From positions 1 through 23,373 of IMG/VR virus record IMGVR_UViG_3300017746_000168: a stretch of DNA of 23,373 nucleotides, one strand, 5' to 3'. Shown piece by piece: positions 13,498-20,242 of the stretch (positions are counted from its first letter, which is position 1; each line of letters begins with the position of its first letter). The notes beneath the pieces are model-generated. The model worked only from the letters and a program-made list of their open reading frames with translations. It did not search any database and was not told the origin of the DNA. A program made the position numbers and the translations under genes. The DNA comes from a virus.

Positions 13498-13516
13498 GGC
13501 TAGACGTGACGCCTCA
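13495..13516 (+). other. Intercistronic hairpin TGAGGC/GCCTCA upstream of SSB
   Basis: A perfect six-base stem (13495-13500 with 13511-13516) closes a ten-base loop and begins at the stop codon of the membrane protein gene. No T run follows. It may mark an mRNA processing or stability boundary before the SSB gene. Confidence 0.42.
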
Positions 13517-13551
13517 ACAACTCAACCATAGCTAACGCAAGGAGAATCGCT

Positions 13552-13959
13552 ATGAATATCGCACAAATCACAGTATCAGGTAACGTAGGTTCAGACCCAG
13601 AGGTTCGTGATGTTAACGGCACTAAAGTCGCTAACTTCTCAATCGCTGTCAACGAGAAGTACCGCACCAAGTCAGGCGAACAGGTAGAGAACACTCACTG
13701 GTTTCGCATTGAGGCTTGGGACGGCTCTAACGGTAAGGGTCTTGTATCCAATGTTATTGAACCGCTTGTCAAGAAGGGTACTACAGTGTACGCTCAAGGT
13801 ACTCCTATCATTGAAGAGTATGAGAAAGATGGTATCAAACAACGTGCATTTAAAGTCAAGCTTGCAGGATCAGGTTCAACCTTCCGTCTTGCATCACGCA
13901 GTGACGATGCACCGTCTGGTTCATCTGCCCCATCATCTTCAGAAGATGTTCCTTTCTAG
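13552..13959 (+). CDS. ssb: Single-stranded DNA-binding protein
   Basis: The product has 135 residues, with the bacterial-type OB fold. It starts MNIAQITVSGNVGSDPEVR, continues with VANFSIAVNEKYR and HWFRIEAWDG, and has VKKGTTVYAQGTP as the late strand; a Ser-rich linker follows. The last residues are SSEDVPF, the acidic tip with terminal Pro-Phe that recruits host replication and repair proteins in bacterial SSBs. It therefore both coats single-stranded DNA and could bring host enzymes to phage DNA. The ribosome binding site (AAGGAG) lies in a context almost identical to that of the 199-residue gene. Codon use is also more C/G-ending than in its neighbours. Hairpins flank the gene on both sides. 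Confidence 0.93.
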   Translation: MNIAQITVSGNVGSDPEVRDVNGTKVANFSIAVNEKYRTKSGEQVENTHWFRIEAWDGSNGKGLVSNVIEPLVKKGTTVYAQGTPIIEEYEKDGIKQRAFKVKLAGSGSTFRLASRSDDAPSGSSAPSSSEDVPF

Positions 13960-13990
13960 ACCCTCTATTTAGAACCTCCCTGTAGAGGGT
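13960..13990 (+). other. Hairpin ACCCTCTA/TAGAGGGT after SSB
   Basis: A perfect eight-base stem (13960-13967 with 13983-13990) closes a 15-base loop and starts right after the SSB stop codon. It precedes a stronger terminator hairpin by six bases and could protect the SSB mRNA 3' end or assist termination. Confidence 0.55.
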
Positions 13991-13996
13991 TAAACT

Positions 13997-14030
13997 GGGG
14001 TGTGATTTTTCGGATTCACACCCCTTTTTT
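13997..14030 (+). terminator. Rho-independent terminator after SSB
   Basis: GGGGTGTGA (13997-14005) pairs with TCACACCCC (14016-14024) in a perfect nine-base stem with a ten-base loop. TTTTTT follows at 14025-14030. This is the strongest terminator in the window and it ends the SSB transcript. The next gene starts 14 bases later with its own ribosome binding site, so later genes need read-through or their own promoter. Confidence 0.88.
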
Positions 14031-14043
14031 ATTGGAGACAACC

Positions 14044-14397
14044 ATGAAAGCATTTATCATTGATCCATTCAGAGAAACTATCACCATGATAGATTACAGT
14101 GGAGACTGGCACGACATTAAAACTCACATTGAATGCAGTATGTTCACAGTAGTTAGAGTAGATGAAGGGGATATATTTTTAGATGACGAAGGACTTTACA
14201 GCAAAGGCTCTGAACAAATGTTCTTCCTCCATAAAGATTATCCATCGCCTCTTGCTGGCTACGGCCTTGTCCTTGACACAGATGAAGAGGGCGAAGCTAT
14301 TGAAGCCAGCACATCTATTGAGGAACTAAGCAAATCAATTACTTGGTTAGGAGGACCTTATGAAGCAATGGCCTACGCAAAGAAACACAATCTCTAA
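14044..14397 (+). CDS. Hypothetical 117-residue protein, MKAFIIDPF-type
   Basis: The start is the ATG at 14044, with TGGAGA nearby; the longer open frame from 14002 would begin inside the terminator. The product begins MKAFIIDPFRETITMIDY and contains GDIFLDDEGLYSKGSEQMF, PLAGYGLVLDTDEEGE and a C-terminal helix. I recall similar MKAFxIDPF..TI proteins in marine phage early regions, but none with a known role. The DDEG and DTDEEGE segments are acidic, and the fold looks alpha/beta and soluble. Confidence 0.7.
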   Translation: MKAFIIDPFRETITMIDYSGDWHDIKTHIECSMFTVVRVDEGDIFLDDEGLYSKGSEQMFFLHKDYPSPLAGYGLVLDTDEEGEAIEASTSIEELSKSITWLGGPYEAMAYAKKHNL

Positions 14398-14411
14398 ACA
14401 GGAGACTGCAA

Positions 14412-14636
14412 ATGAATATATATCAACGTATGACCCACATGATGGGCATAAAGACAAAAGCCTCATGGATTGGCTGGTTTGTCACTGTTCACCTAATACT
14501 CACGTTGTCTATCACACTTATGATGATAGTCATTGGCCTCAACCCAACACTAATGATGTCGGTTATCAGCGCACCAATATGGATTTGTACAGTCCTCGCA
14601 AGCAAATATGTTACCGATAGAATCATGGAGGATTAA
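14412..14636 (+). CDS. Small two-helix membrane protein
   Basis: The product has 74 residues, with AGGAGA eight bases before the ATG at 14412. Two hydrophobic helices at residues 18-43 and 48-65 are separated by a short turn around IGLNPT. The N-terminus is basic, and the C-terminus ends in an acidic DRIMED. Its stop codon is followed at once by the next ATG (14637). A second open frame on the same strand (14360-14620) overlaps it but lacks a ribosome binding site and a plausible composition. The function is unknown. Confidence 0.65.
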   Translation: MNIYQRMTHMMGIKTKASWIGWFVTVHLILTLSITLMMIVIGLNPTLMMSVISAPIWICTVLASKYVTDRIMED

Positions 14637-14831
14637 ATGCTTAATCTAAAGAAACAAGAATATGTCTTTACTATAGAGACAATCAATAAATACTACATCA
14701 CTGTAGAATCAACTACAGAAGACTCTGCCATTGAAGAAGCTGAGAGACAAATCCTTGACGAACAAGGACAACTAGACAGTATTCATGTAGAACACGTCAT
14801 CCTAGAGGAGATAAATGATGTCTATGCATAG
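14637..14831 (+). CDS. Hypothetical 64-residue acidic protein
   Basis: The ATG directly follows the stop of the membrane protein gene, with GGAGG within the upstream coding end. The product has a beta-alpha-beta look: EYVFTIETINKYYITVES, then a helix SAIEEAERQILDEQG, then a strand SIHVEHVILEEI. This layout is seen in many small phage proteins of unknown role. The 3' end overlaps the next start. No function is assigned. Confidence 0.66.
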   Translation: MLNLKKQEYVFTIETINKYYITVESTTEDSAIEEAERQILDEQGQLDSIHVEHVILEEINDVYA

Positions 14832-15081
14832 TCCATATGTGTCAGGTCACTTGACATTTGATGTATCAAAAGCAACTATAGAGCCACAGGATGATGGGTA
14901 TGTCTATATCAGACTGTATCAACCTACAGGTAGAAGCTTTCACCCTCACAGAGTTTGCCTAAACATTGCCTTAACTGACAATGATGGCAAGGTTCGTGAG
15001 ATGTTTAATGGCCTCGAAATTAACGAAGAAACAATTTTAGTGGAGTACATAGACGATGCTATCACAGATTCCCCTGAGTGA
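14818..15081 (+). CDS. Hypothetical 87-residue protein
   Basis: Two ATGs lie in tandem at 14815 and 14818. The second is preferred because GGAG (14807-14810) is then seven bases away, like other genes here. The product begins MSMHSPYVSGHLTFDV, is beta-rich (YVYIRLYQPTGRSFHPHRV), and ends acidic (EYIDDAITDSPE). It overlaps the gene before by 14 bases and the ParB-domain gene after it by 26 bases, so the three are translated as a unit. No domain is recognised. Confidence 0.65.
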   Translation: MSMHSPYVSGHLTFDVSKATIEPQDDGYVYIRLYQPTGRSFHPHRVCLNIALTDNDGKVREMFNGLEINEETILVEYIDDAITDSPE

Positions 15082-16690
15082 ACTTAAGTTTGATCTTAAC
15101 AATGTTCGCAAGGTATCAACAGACAAAATTGCGTATCAGCAACTAGAGGCTTCCATAGCCTCAAAAGGTCTTCTTCACAATCTGGTCGTTACCAAAAATG
15201 GTAATGGCTATATTGTGATTGACGGCAATCGAAGACTAGAAGCACTCAAAGCTTTAGCAAATGACACCTTTCCAGTACCATGCTTTGTAGTAGACAGCTA
15301 CGACAGAGAACTTGGCTTACATGCCAACATGATGCGTGAAGCTATGCACCCTTTAGATGAGTGTGATGTTATTGCTGGCATAGCCTCAACAGGTGCTGAT
15401 GACTATGATGGTATTGCCAAACGCTTTGGTCAGACAACTAAATGGGTTATGCAACGACTTGCTCTTGCGGATTTGTCAGAAACGGCTAAAGAACAGTTCC
15501 GTCAAAACAAGTTTGGAATGGCTGTTGCATCTGCTCTCTGCATTGGCAGTCACGAACAACAAGATCAATTCCTCGATATGTATGAAGAAAGCACATACAT
15601 AAATGCAAACCAAGCTACACACATGATGACAAAGAACAAAGCAAAAACAACTGATTTGCTTTTTGACATCGACTCTTTATCTGAACATGAATTGTCTCAA
15701 CTAAATATTGAATCAGACTTGTTCAGTGATGTTTCATATATAACAAACATGAATCATTTCAATAGTTTACAGTATGAGTACATAAGCCAACAAAAGTCTG
15801 AATACCAAAAAGTCTATGAAGATGTAGAAGTTTATTTTGACAAAATGGATTTTGAGATACCAAGCCTTAGAATGTTCAAAAAGATATATGATGTAGAACA
15901 AACTGAGTTCAACAAAGCTAACGCCATTATGGTTATTACATATGATAGAGAACGCTTTCGTTACAACGAGTCAGTTTTTCAACGCTATGAGGTAGAGGAG
16001 ATTAACGACCAAGCCTCTGACGAAAACGGTGAAGTCGTTGAAGATAATATAACACCTCTTAATATGAGCAATGCTCAAGAACAGCAAGTTCATGGTTACT
16101 TTGCAGACTTCATAAGACGTGAAATGTTTCAAACGCCTATGCTTAACTTTAGATTGTGCAAAGCATTAGTTGCACACAGAGTCCTACATTTGGGCTTTGA
16201 GTGGGCTAACCGTGTTGGCAATGTAATTGTGGAAAGCAAACTTAACTCTGATTACAAAAGGGATGAACAACCCGATGACTACACTGACCCTAATTTTGAG
16301 AAATTTATTGACGATCATAAACTCGCTCTTGACACTTGGAGACATGATAATGACGGTACAGCGGTTCACTATTGTCTTACTCTCGAAGATGAAGTACTTG
16401 ATAAACTCTTTGTCGCGGCTGTTATCCGCACTATTGACAAGACAGACATCCAAAGGGATGACTGCAAAACACTCTTCAACACAGATGAATATGCTAACAT
16501 GGAGTGGTTCAGACCAGACGCAACATGGCTCAACAAATACAAAGTAGAGCAGATAGATATGCTGTCACAAGAGTTTATTGGCGGCACGTTTGGTACTAAC
16601 AAAAAAGAGAAGATCAATAAGCTTCTAGAGTTTAAAGACCTTCTTGCTAAGTTCAATCCCTATGGTTCATGGCCTCAAAAGTCTGAGTAA
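15056..16690 (+). CDS. ParB/RepB-domain DNA-binding protein with long C-terminal extension
   Basis: The product has 544 residues. Residues 1-95 form the ParB N-terminal domain: IPLSELKFDLNNVRK, the strand GNGYIVIDGNRRLEALK with the conserved D-G-N-R-R box at 56-60, and NMMREAMHPLDE. Residues 117-142 give a KorB/ParB-like helix-turn-helix (DYDGIAKRFGQTTKWVMQRL). The remaining 380 residues match no domain I know and are acidic and helical. ParB-family proteins bind specific DNA and use CTP or act as nucleases. In phages they serve as partition factors, regulators or nucleases, and which applies here is open. No ParA neighbour and no classical parS palindrome is visible. The gene meets the RuvC-like gene tail to tail with a 16-base overlap. 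Confidence 0.82.
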   Translation: MLSQIPLSELKFDLNNVRKVSTDKIAYQQLEASIASKGLLHNLVVTKNGNGYIVIDGNRRLEALKALANDTFPVPCFVVDSYDRELGLHANMMREAMHPLDECDVIAGIASTGADDYDGIAKRFGQTTKWVMQRLALADLSETAKEQFRQNKFGMAVASALCIGSHEQQDQFLDMYEESTYINANQATHMMTKNKAKTTDLLFDIDSLSEHELSQLNIESDLFSDVSYITNMNHFNSLQYEYISQQKSEYQKVYEDVEVYFDKMDFEIPSLRMFKKIYDVEQTEFNKANAIMVITYDRERFRYNESVFQRYEVEEINDQASDENGEVVEDNITPLNMSNAQEQQVHGYFADFIRREMFQTPMLNFRLCKALVAHRVLHLGFEWANRVGNVIVESKLNSDYKRDEQPDDYTDPNFEKFIDDHKLALDTWRHDNDGTAVHYCLTLEDEVLDKLFVAAVIRTIDKTDIQRDDCKTLFNTDEYANMEWFRPDATWLNKYKVEQIDMLSQEFIGGTFGTNKKEKINKLLEFKDLLAKFNPYGSWPQKSE

Positions 16691-17151
16691 AAGTGATGAC
16701 CCCAATAGGCAATCATTGCTGATTCAGCAAGACCATCATGAGATTTAAGCGGCCAGTATTCTTCATTGCCAAATATACTGGTTGCTTTCTCTCTTGCCTC
16801 TTGCTTGTCAGCAGAAACGCCTAAATCTTTCTTCCAGTCTTTTGGTCTAACTTCATCGTAAGAAAAACCAAGGGCTATAAAAGTACCTATGCAGATACCA
16901 TACTGGAAACCAATACTAAAAGTAGAAACAACTCCTTGCCTTGGCATAGCCTGTTGCTTTTCTACTACAATTCTATTTGGGTTTTCATCTAACAATATAT
17001 TGCAAAACCTATGGCAATTAAGAAACTGCCTCTTTTTCTTTGCAATAGTTTTAGTGACGACAGGCATCTTATATACTTTGAGATATCCTGCATCTTTATC
17101 AAAAAATGCTATGCCACCTTTTAATCCGGGGTCAATACCGCATATCAACAT
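16675..17151 (-). CDS. RuvC-like Holliday junction resolvase
   Basis: The product has 158 residues, close to RuvC length. The RNase H-like fold is shown by GIDPGLKGG at residues 5-13 (Asp7), IVVEKQQAMPRQG at 61-73 (Glu64), and the C-terminal SHDGLAESAMIAYWG at 137-151 (Asp139, with Glu143 nearby). These are the acidic residues that bind metal and cut junctions. VRPKDWKKDLG is also typical of phage RuvC-like enzymes. It would resolve branched DNA made by the exonuclease/annealase pair and clear it before packaging. The ribosome binding site GGAGG is seven bases upstream, within the end of the repressor gene, which it overlaps by 20 bases. Confidence 0.85.
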   Translation of the reverse strand: MLICGIDPGLKGGIAFFDKDAGYLKVYKMPVVTKTIAKKKRQFLNCHRFCNILLDENPNRIVVEKQQAMPRQGVVSTFSIGFQYGICIGTFIALGFSYDEVRPKDWKKDLGVSADKQEAREKATSIFGNEEYWPLKSHDGLAESAMIAYWGHHFYSDF

Positions 17152-17362
17152 CTTTAGCCTCCAATTTAATGTCGCATCCTAAGGCTTCTGCCCAACAATA
17201 CGCATTAAACAATGTTGGCTTACGATTACCAATTTCCCATTTAGCAACGAGTCCCGGAGCAACGCCAATCTTCAAGTCAATATCCATTTGGGTAAAACCA
17301 AGAGAGTACCTACGTCTTTGAAATTGCTTAATTAATTCTTCAGTAAAAGCTTTTTCAGTCAT
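17132..17362 (-). CDS. XRE-family helix-turn-helix repressor
   Basis: The start was set at the ATG at 17362, which has GAAGGAG six bases upstream; a longer frame to 17458 crosses the operator and the divergent gene. The product has 76 residues: MTEKAFTEELIKQFQRRRYS, then the helix-turn-helix FTQMDIDLKIGVAPGLVAKWEIGNRKPTLFNAYCWAEALG (about residues 23-62). This is a minimal Cro/CI-type DNA-binding domain without a cleavage domain, so control would be by level or partner. It is divergent to the recombination operon and separated from it by a 32-bp palindrome, which suggests autorepression and control of that operon. The resolvase gene follows in the same transcript. Confidence 0.85.
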   Translation of the reverse strand: MTEKAFTEELIKQFQRRRYSLGFTQMDIDLKIGVAPGLVAKWEIGNRKPTLFNAYCWAEALGCDIKLEAKDVDMRY

Positions 17363-17372
17363 GCAAATCTCC

Positions 17373-17404
17373 TTCACATAAGCAAACAATACTGCTAATG
17401 TGAA
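17373..17404. promoter_or_regulatory. 32-bp palindromic operator between repressor and recombination operon
   Basis: TTCACATAAGCA (17373-17384) and TGCTAATGTGAA (17393-17404) are inverted repeats with a single mismatch in 12 and an eight-base spacer. The palindrome lies in the 72-base gap between the divergent repressor start (17362) and the plus-strand gene at 17435. Each half also holds TTCACA with a TGC-preceded TAATGT or TTATGT 17 bases away, so weak face-to-face promoters may lie in the palindrome itself. It is the obvious binding site for a dimeric XRE repressor. Confidence 0.75.
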
Positions 17405-17434
17405 TTGAACACAACATAAAAAAGGAGGGCCAAA

Positions 17435-17680
17435 ATGGCTAATCTCAGCAAAAAACATTTTGAGTGGCTATCAACCGATATAGCTGGAATGATTACGCCT
17501 CATATGCGTAGACAGTTTGTAGATTCTATCATTAACTTCAATGACAATCCTCAATTTATCAGGTTCAAGTTTGAAAACAAAATGATGGAAACTATTGTTG
17601 ATCAGATAGCTGACGATCAAGCAAACGAAATCAGTCCAGAACTTTACAAAATTCAAGATATGGGATGGAGAAAGACATGA
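17435..17680 (+). CDS. Hypothetical 81-residue protein, first gene of recombination operon
   Basis: AAAGGAGGG lies six bases before the ATG, the best ribosome binding site in the window. The product begins MANLSKKHFEWLSTDIAGMI and is helical, with FNDNPQFIRFKFENKMME and a C-terminal QDMGWRKT. It has no recognised domain. As first gene next to the operator it would be made with the exonuclease and annealase. Proteins of this size and N-terminus (KKHFEWLA..I) occur beside SSB and recombination genes in marine phages, but their role is unknown. Confidence 0.7.
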   Translation: MANLSKKHFEWLSTDIAGMITPHMRRQFVDSIINFNDNPQFIRFKFENKMMETIVDQIADDQANEISPELYKIQDMGWRKT

Positions 17681-17904
17681 GCAAATACACTGGAACTACA
17701 TCGGCTGTTGACAAAAACTATCGCAGTAAATTTATGGTTAATTTTCATGTGGAGTTTTTAAAGTCATTGCCTGTTGCGGCACTCAATAAAGAGGAAGCCG
17801 AAGAAATTGCTAAGCAAAGAATACTTCAAAAGCAGAAAGGCATGCTCCTAAGTGGATACCATTTAGGCGACATAGAACTTATCAGCGTAGAGGATAGAAA
17901 GTAA
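17677..17904 (+). CDS. Hypothetical 75-residue protein
   Basis: The start is set at the ATG at 17677, overlapping the stop of the previous gene (ATGA) with GGAGA upstream; an in-frame ATG at 17665 is too close to that site. The product begins MSKYTGTTSAVDKNYRSKF and has a helical middle (NKEEAEEIAKQRILQKQKG) and a beta end (YHLGDIELISVEDRK). Its stop overlaps the exonuclease start. No domain is recognised. Confidence 0.66.
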   Translation: MSKYTGTTSAVDKNYRSKFMVNFHVEFLKSLPVAALNKEEAEEIAKQRILQKQKGMLLSGYHLGDIELISVEDRK

Positions 17905-18764
17905 TGCTTACAGAATCACAACTTGCAGAACGCAAAACCTATATTGGCTCATCAGATGCAAAGTCAATAGCATCTGGAGATATTGTGCAATGGGAAAACA
18001 CTGCCGCTATCAAACGTGGTGACAAGGAGTTCAAAGTATCTAAGGATGTCCAGCTAAAGATGGACACTGGTTCTTACATGGAATCCTTTGTTATTGACAA
18101 ATGGCAAGAGATGTCTGGCATCACAACTAACATGCGTGGTGCTGGTCGTACACAGCTATTTGGGGACGTTCCCCTTCACAGCACATATGACGCTATGATT
18201 GTTGGGAGTAAAATTCCTGTTGAGGTCAAGTGTCACTTTGGCTTCATGGATATGGACGATCTAATTGAACTTTATTCGCCTCAGATTCAGCATCACATGC
18301 TCGTATCAGGTAGCGAATCAACAATGTTTGTAGTATTTCACGGACTCAGATGCACCATAAAGTGGCGTAAGGTTATCAAAGACAATGACTGGTGCAGTAT
18401 GTATCTCTTACAAGCAAAAAAGTTTTGGGATTTTTACCAAGGCAATGGTGTAGATGATTCTATCTATACACTGCCACCAATCGTCTATGACGACATGTAT
18501 ACTATGGACTTGCGTGAACATGATGACTTCAGTCCTGACTTTGAGTCATCTCTCAATTTGTCTGTAGAAAACATGATTGACTACAAAGGTGCTGAACACA
18601 TGAACACAGAATCTAAGAATATGTTCAAAGAATGGCTACCTCCCAAATGCAGAAAGATGACATATGCGCTAACCGGGAATCGCAAAGGTTGGTCAGTTGT
18701 TGTTACAAGAAGCAAATCAGGGACTGTTACATGCAGATTAAACACACCAAAGGATGGAGAATAA
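17904..18764 (+). CDS. YqaJ-type phage exonuclease (lambda Exo superfamily)
   Basis: The product has 286 residues. The PD-(D/E)XK nuclease core is clear: YIGSSDAK at 13-20, Glu60 in DTGSYMESFV, STYDAMIV with Asp96, VEVKC with Glu107 and Lys109, and the helix SPQIQHHMLV with Gln127 and Gln129. Such enzymes resect one strand of double-stranded ends so an annealing protein can load. The annealase gene follows two bases after the stop. Start and stop overlap neighbours, which points to tight co-translation. The C-terminal 100 residues match no further known domain. Confidence 0.88.
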   Translation: MLTESQLAERKTYIGSSDAKSIASGDIVQWENTAAIKRGDKEFKVSKDVQLKMDTGSYMESFVIDKWQEMSGITTNMRGAGRTQLFGDVPLHSTYDAMIVGSKIPVEVKCHFGFMDMDDLIELYSPQIQHHMLVSGSESTMFVVFHGLRCTIKWRKVIKDNDWCSMYLLQAKKFWDFYQGNGVDDSIYTLPPIVYDDMYTMDLREHDDFSPDFESSLNLSVENMIDYKGAEHMNTESKNMFKEWLPPKCRKMTYALTGNRKGWSVVVTRSKSGTVTCRLNTPKDGE

Positions 18765-18765
18765 C

Positions 18766-19353
18766 ATGAGTATTTGGAAAACACTTAGCGCAATCGACTG
18801 CTCAGATCACACTGAGAAAAAAGCTGGGATGACATATTTGTCTTGGGCCTGGGCTTGGATGATTGTCAAGCAACATTACCCACAAGCCACATTCACAAAA
18901 TATATATTCGACTATAATGAAATGCAATTACCATACATGCTAGACCCTAACGGTTACGCTTATGTAAAAGTAACTGTAGATATCGATGACGACTCTGCTA
19001 CAGAGATCTATCCTGTGCTTGATCATCGCAACAAAGGCATTCAAAACCCAAACAGCTTCGATGTTAACAAGGCTCATCAACGTTGCCTTGTAAAAGCATT
19101 AGCTTACATGGGTCTTGGCGTAACAATTTATGCTGGTGAAGACTTGCCTCTTTCAGAGATTGAAGATAAAAAGGAACAAGATAATGATGAAGAATCTAGA
19201 ATACTCCAAGAGTTTTTGGGCGCAACATCCTCAGATGAACTTGATGATTGCTGGCGTATCAACAGCCAACGCATCGGCAAGCTCGGTCAAAAAGCGAAAG
19301 ATAGACTTACTGATGGCTTCAAGAAAAAGAAAGTCCAAATCAGAGCCGCCTAA
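18766..19353 (+). CDS. DUF1071 / Sak-type single-strand annealing protein
   Basis: The start is taken at the ATG at 18766 with GGAG eight bases upstream (a nearer ATG at 18754 sits inside the preceding gene). The product has 195 residues with the family pattern SIWKTLSAIDCSDHTEKK, MTYLSWAWAWMIVKQHYPQA, then NKGIQNPNSFDVNKAHQRCLVKALAYMGLGVTIYAGEDLP. The MTYLSW and KAHQRCLVKALA segments are hallmarks of DUF1071 annealing proteins, which are Rad52-like. With the YqaJ exonuclease this forms a two-component recombination system. The C-terminus is acidic and charged (EDKKEQDNDEESRIL) and may contact SSB or the exonuclease. Confidence 0.85.
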   Translation: MSIWKTLSAIDCSDHTEKKAGMTYLSWAWAWMIVKQHYPQATFTKYIFDYNEMQLPYMLDPNGYAYVKVTVDIDDDSATEIYPVLDHRNKGIQNPNSFDVNKAHQRCLVKALAYMGLGVTIYAGEDLPLSEIEDKKEQDNDEESRILQEFLGATSSDELDDCWRINSQRIGKLGQKAKDRLTDGFKKKKVQIRAA

Positions 19354-19513
19354 AGAAATCATTAAGGAAAGGTGTGTGTCTTGCGGCACATACCTATCTT
19401 GCCGCAATGAACCTTTTGTCATCTACTTTAATAATAACTTAAAGTGTATCAAGTGTTATGAATCTAATGCTAATGTACGCTTCAAACCTGACGCAAAGTT
19501 GTTTAAAACATGA
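19313..19513 (+). CDS. 66-residue zinc-ribbon-like protein
   Basis: The frame opens at the ATG at 19313, inside the 3' end of the annealase gene, and its stop overlaps the next ATG (ATGA at 19510-19513). After a basic N-terminus (MASRKRKSKSEPPK) come CVSC (21-24), Cys30 and CIKC (45-48). Two CxxC pairs 20 residues apart suggest a zinc ribbon. The tail is basic. It may bind nucleic acid. The ribosome binding site is weak, so expression probably depends on translation of the annealase gene. A longer frame upstream exists but overlaps most of the annealase. Confidence 0.6.
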   Translation: MASRKRKSKSEPPKEIIKERCVSCGTYLSCRNEPFVIYFNNNLKCIKCYESNANVRFKPDAKLFKT

Positions 19514-19881
19514 CACCAATTCAATCTTTGTTGCATGACAAACGTATACACAAGATACTTTGCAATCACGCACAAATCTTTCTTAATGAAGCAAATCAAT
19601 CTAACGACTGCTTAATGTTGTCTGGTAGTGGTATCAAGACTGACAAGCGATCCTTGTTTATGCACATATCCAAAATGTCATTTGAAGAGATTGCAATATC
19701 TATTACTATCACAGATAACGATAACAATGGCTCAACTTGCTATATGACAATATCTACATTCAACACCCTAGATGATGCAGAATCAGTTATACTTAGGTTT
19801 TGTTTGCTTATGATAGATAGAATATTAGATGGTCACGGTGCGCCAATACAAGTATTTGAAAGCAATCATTATGTCACATGA
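19510..19881 (+). CDS. Hypothetical 123-residue protein
   Basis: The ATG at 19510 overlaps the upstream stop, with no separate ribosome binding site, so translation is coupled. The product begins MTPIQSLLHDKRIHKILCNHAQ and has a helix, then beta strands (FEEIAISITITDNDNN, GSTCYMTISTFN), then a helix with RFCLLMIDRILDG. This looks like a compact alpha/beta domain, but I do not recognise it. Its end overlaps the next gene by 11 bases. Confidence 0.62.
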   Translation: MTPIQSLLHDKRIHKILCNHAQIFLNEANQSNDCLMLSGSGIKTDKRSLFMHISKMSFEEIAISITITDNDNNGSTCYMTISTFNTLDDAESVILRFCLLMIDRILDGHGAPIQVFESNHYVT

Positions 19882-20179
19882 TGAAGCAATATTAATATCA
19901 GAATACGAAGCAAGAAAAAGGTTTGAAGACTGGATAGATGATGGTGAGCTAATAGACGTAACAGGCATTCTCTTTGAGCCAAGCAGAATAATGAGAGAAC
20001 TAGAGCCACTATCCTATCAAATAGGTTTCTTACAATTCATTGATGGCCTCAAAAAGAGTAACATACTTGTTGAAGGTCACACCTACGATGAATCAGACGA
20101 ATATGATGTTCCCATTAAAAAACACAAGTCAGGCTTTATAATCTATGACTTTACAGAAAAAGAAAACGGAGAGAAATAA
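19871..20179 (+). CDS. Hypothetical 102-residue protein
   Basis: The start was placed at the ATG at 19871, giving a short overlap with the previous gene; the open frame from 19829 would overlap it by 53 bases. The product begins MSHDEAILISEYEARKRFEDW and is acidic, with FEPSRIMRELEPLSYQIGFLQFIDGLKK and a C-terminal segment YDESDEYDVPIKKHKSG. It may be soluble and mixed alpha/beta. No domain is recognised, and no clear ribosome binding site is visible. Confidence 0.6.
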   Translation: MSHDEAILISEYEARKRFEDWIDDGELIDVTGILFEPSRIMRELEPLSYQIGFLQFIDGLKKSNILVEGHTYDESDEYDVPIKKHKSGFIIYDFTEKENGEK

Positions 20180-20201
20180 TCCTCCCCGTCTTCCCCCCAC
20201 A

Positions 20202-20219
20202 ACCGCAGAAATGAGCGGT
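20202..20219 (+). other. Hairpin ACCGC/GCGGT before the DUF6378 gene
   Basis: A perfect five-base stem (20202-20206 with 20215-20219) closes an eight-base loop in the 63-bp gap between two early genes. It follows a C-rich, T/C tract (20181-20199). No T run follows, so a role in mRNA processing is more likely than termination. Confidence 0.35.
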
Positions 20220-20242
20220 GTTACCTATTATAGGAGATATCT

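Noticed and set aside
14360-14620. Plus-strand 86-codon frame overlapping the two-helix membrane protein
   Set aside because: It has no ribosome binding site, would overlap both neighbours heavily, and has a His/Tyr/Asp-rich composition typical of an off-frame reading.
17363-17458. Longer N-terminus for the XRE repressor
   Set aside because: It would translate through the palindromic operator and the start of the divergent gene, and GAAGGAG sits at the right distance from the ATG at 17362.
18754-18765. Upstream ATG for the DUF1071 protein
   Set aside because: It lies before the stop of the exonuclease gene and overlaps the GGAG that serves the ATG at 18766, where the conserved N-terminus begins.
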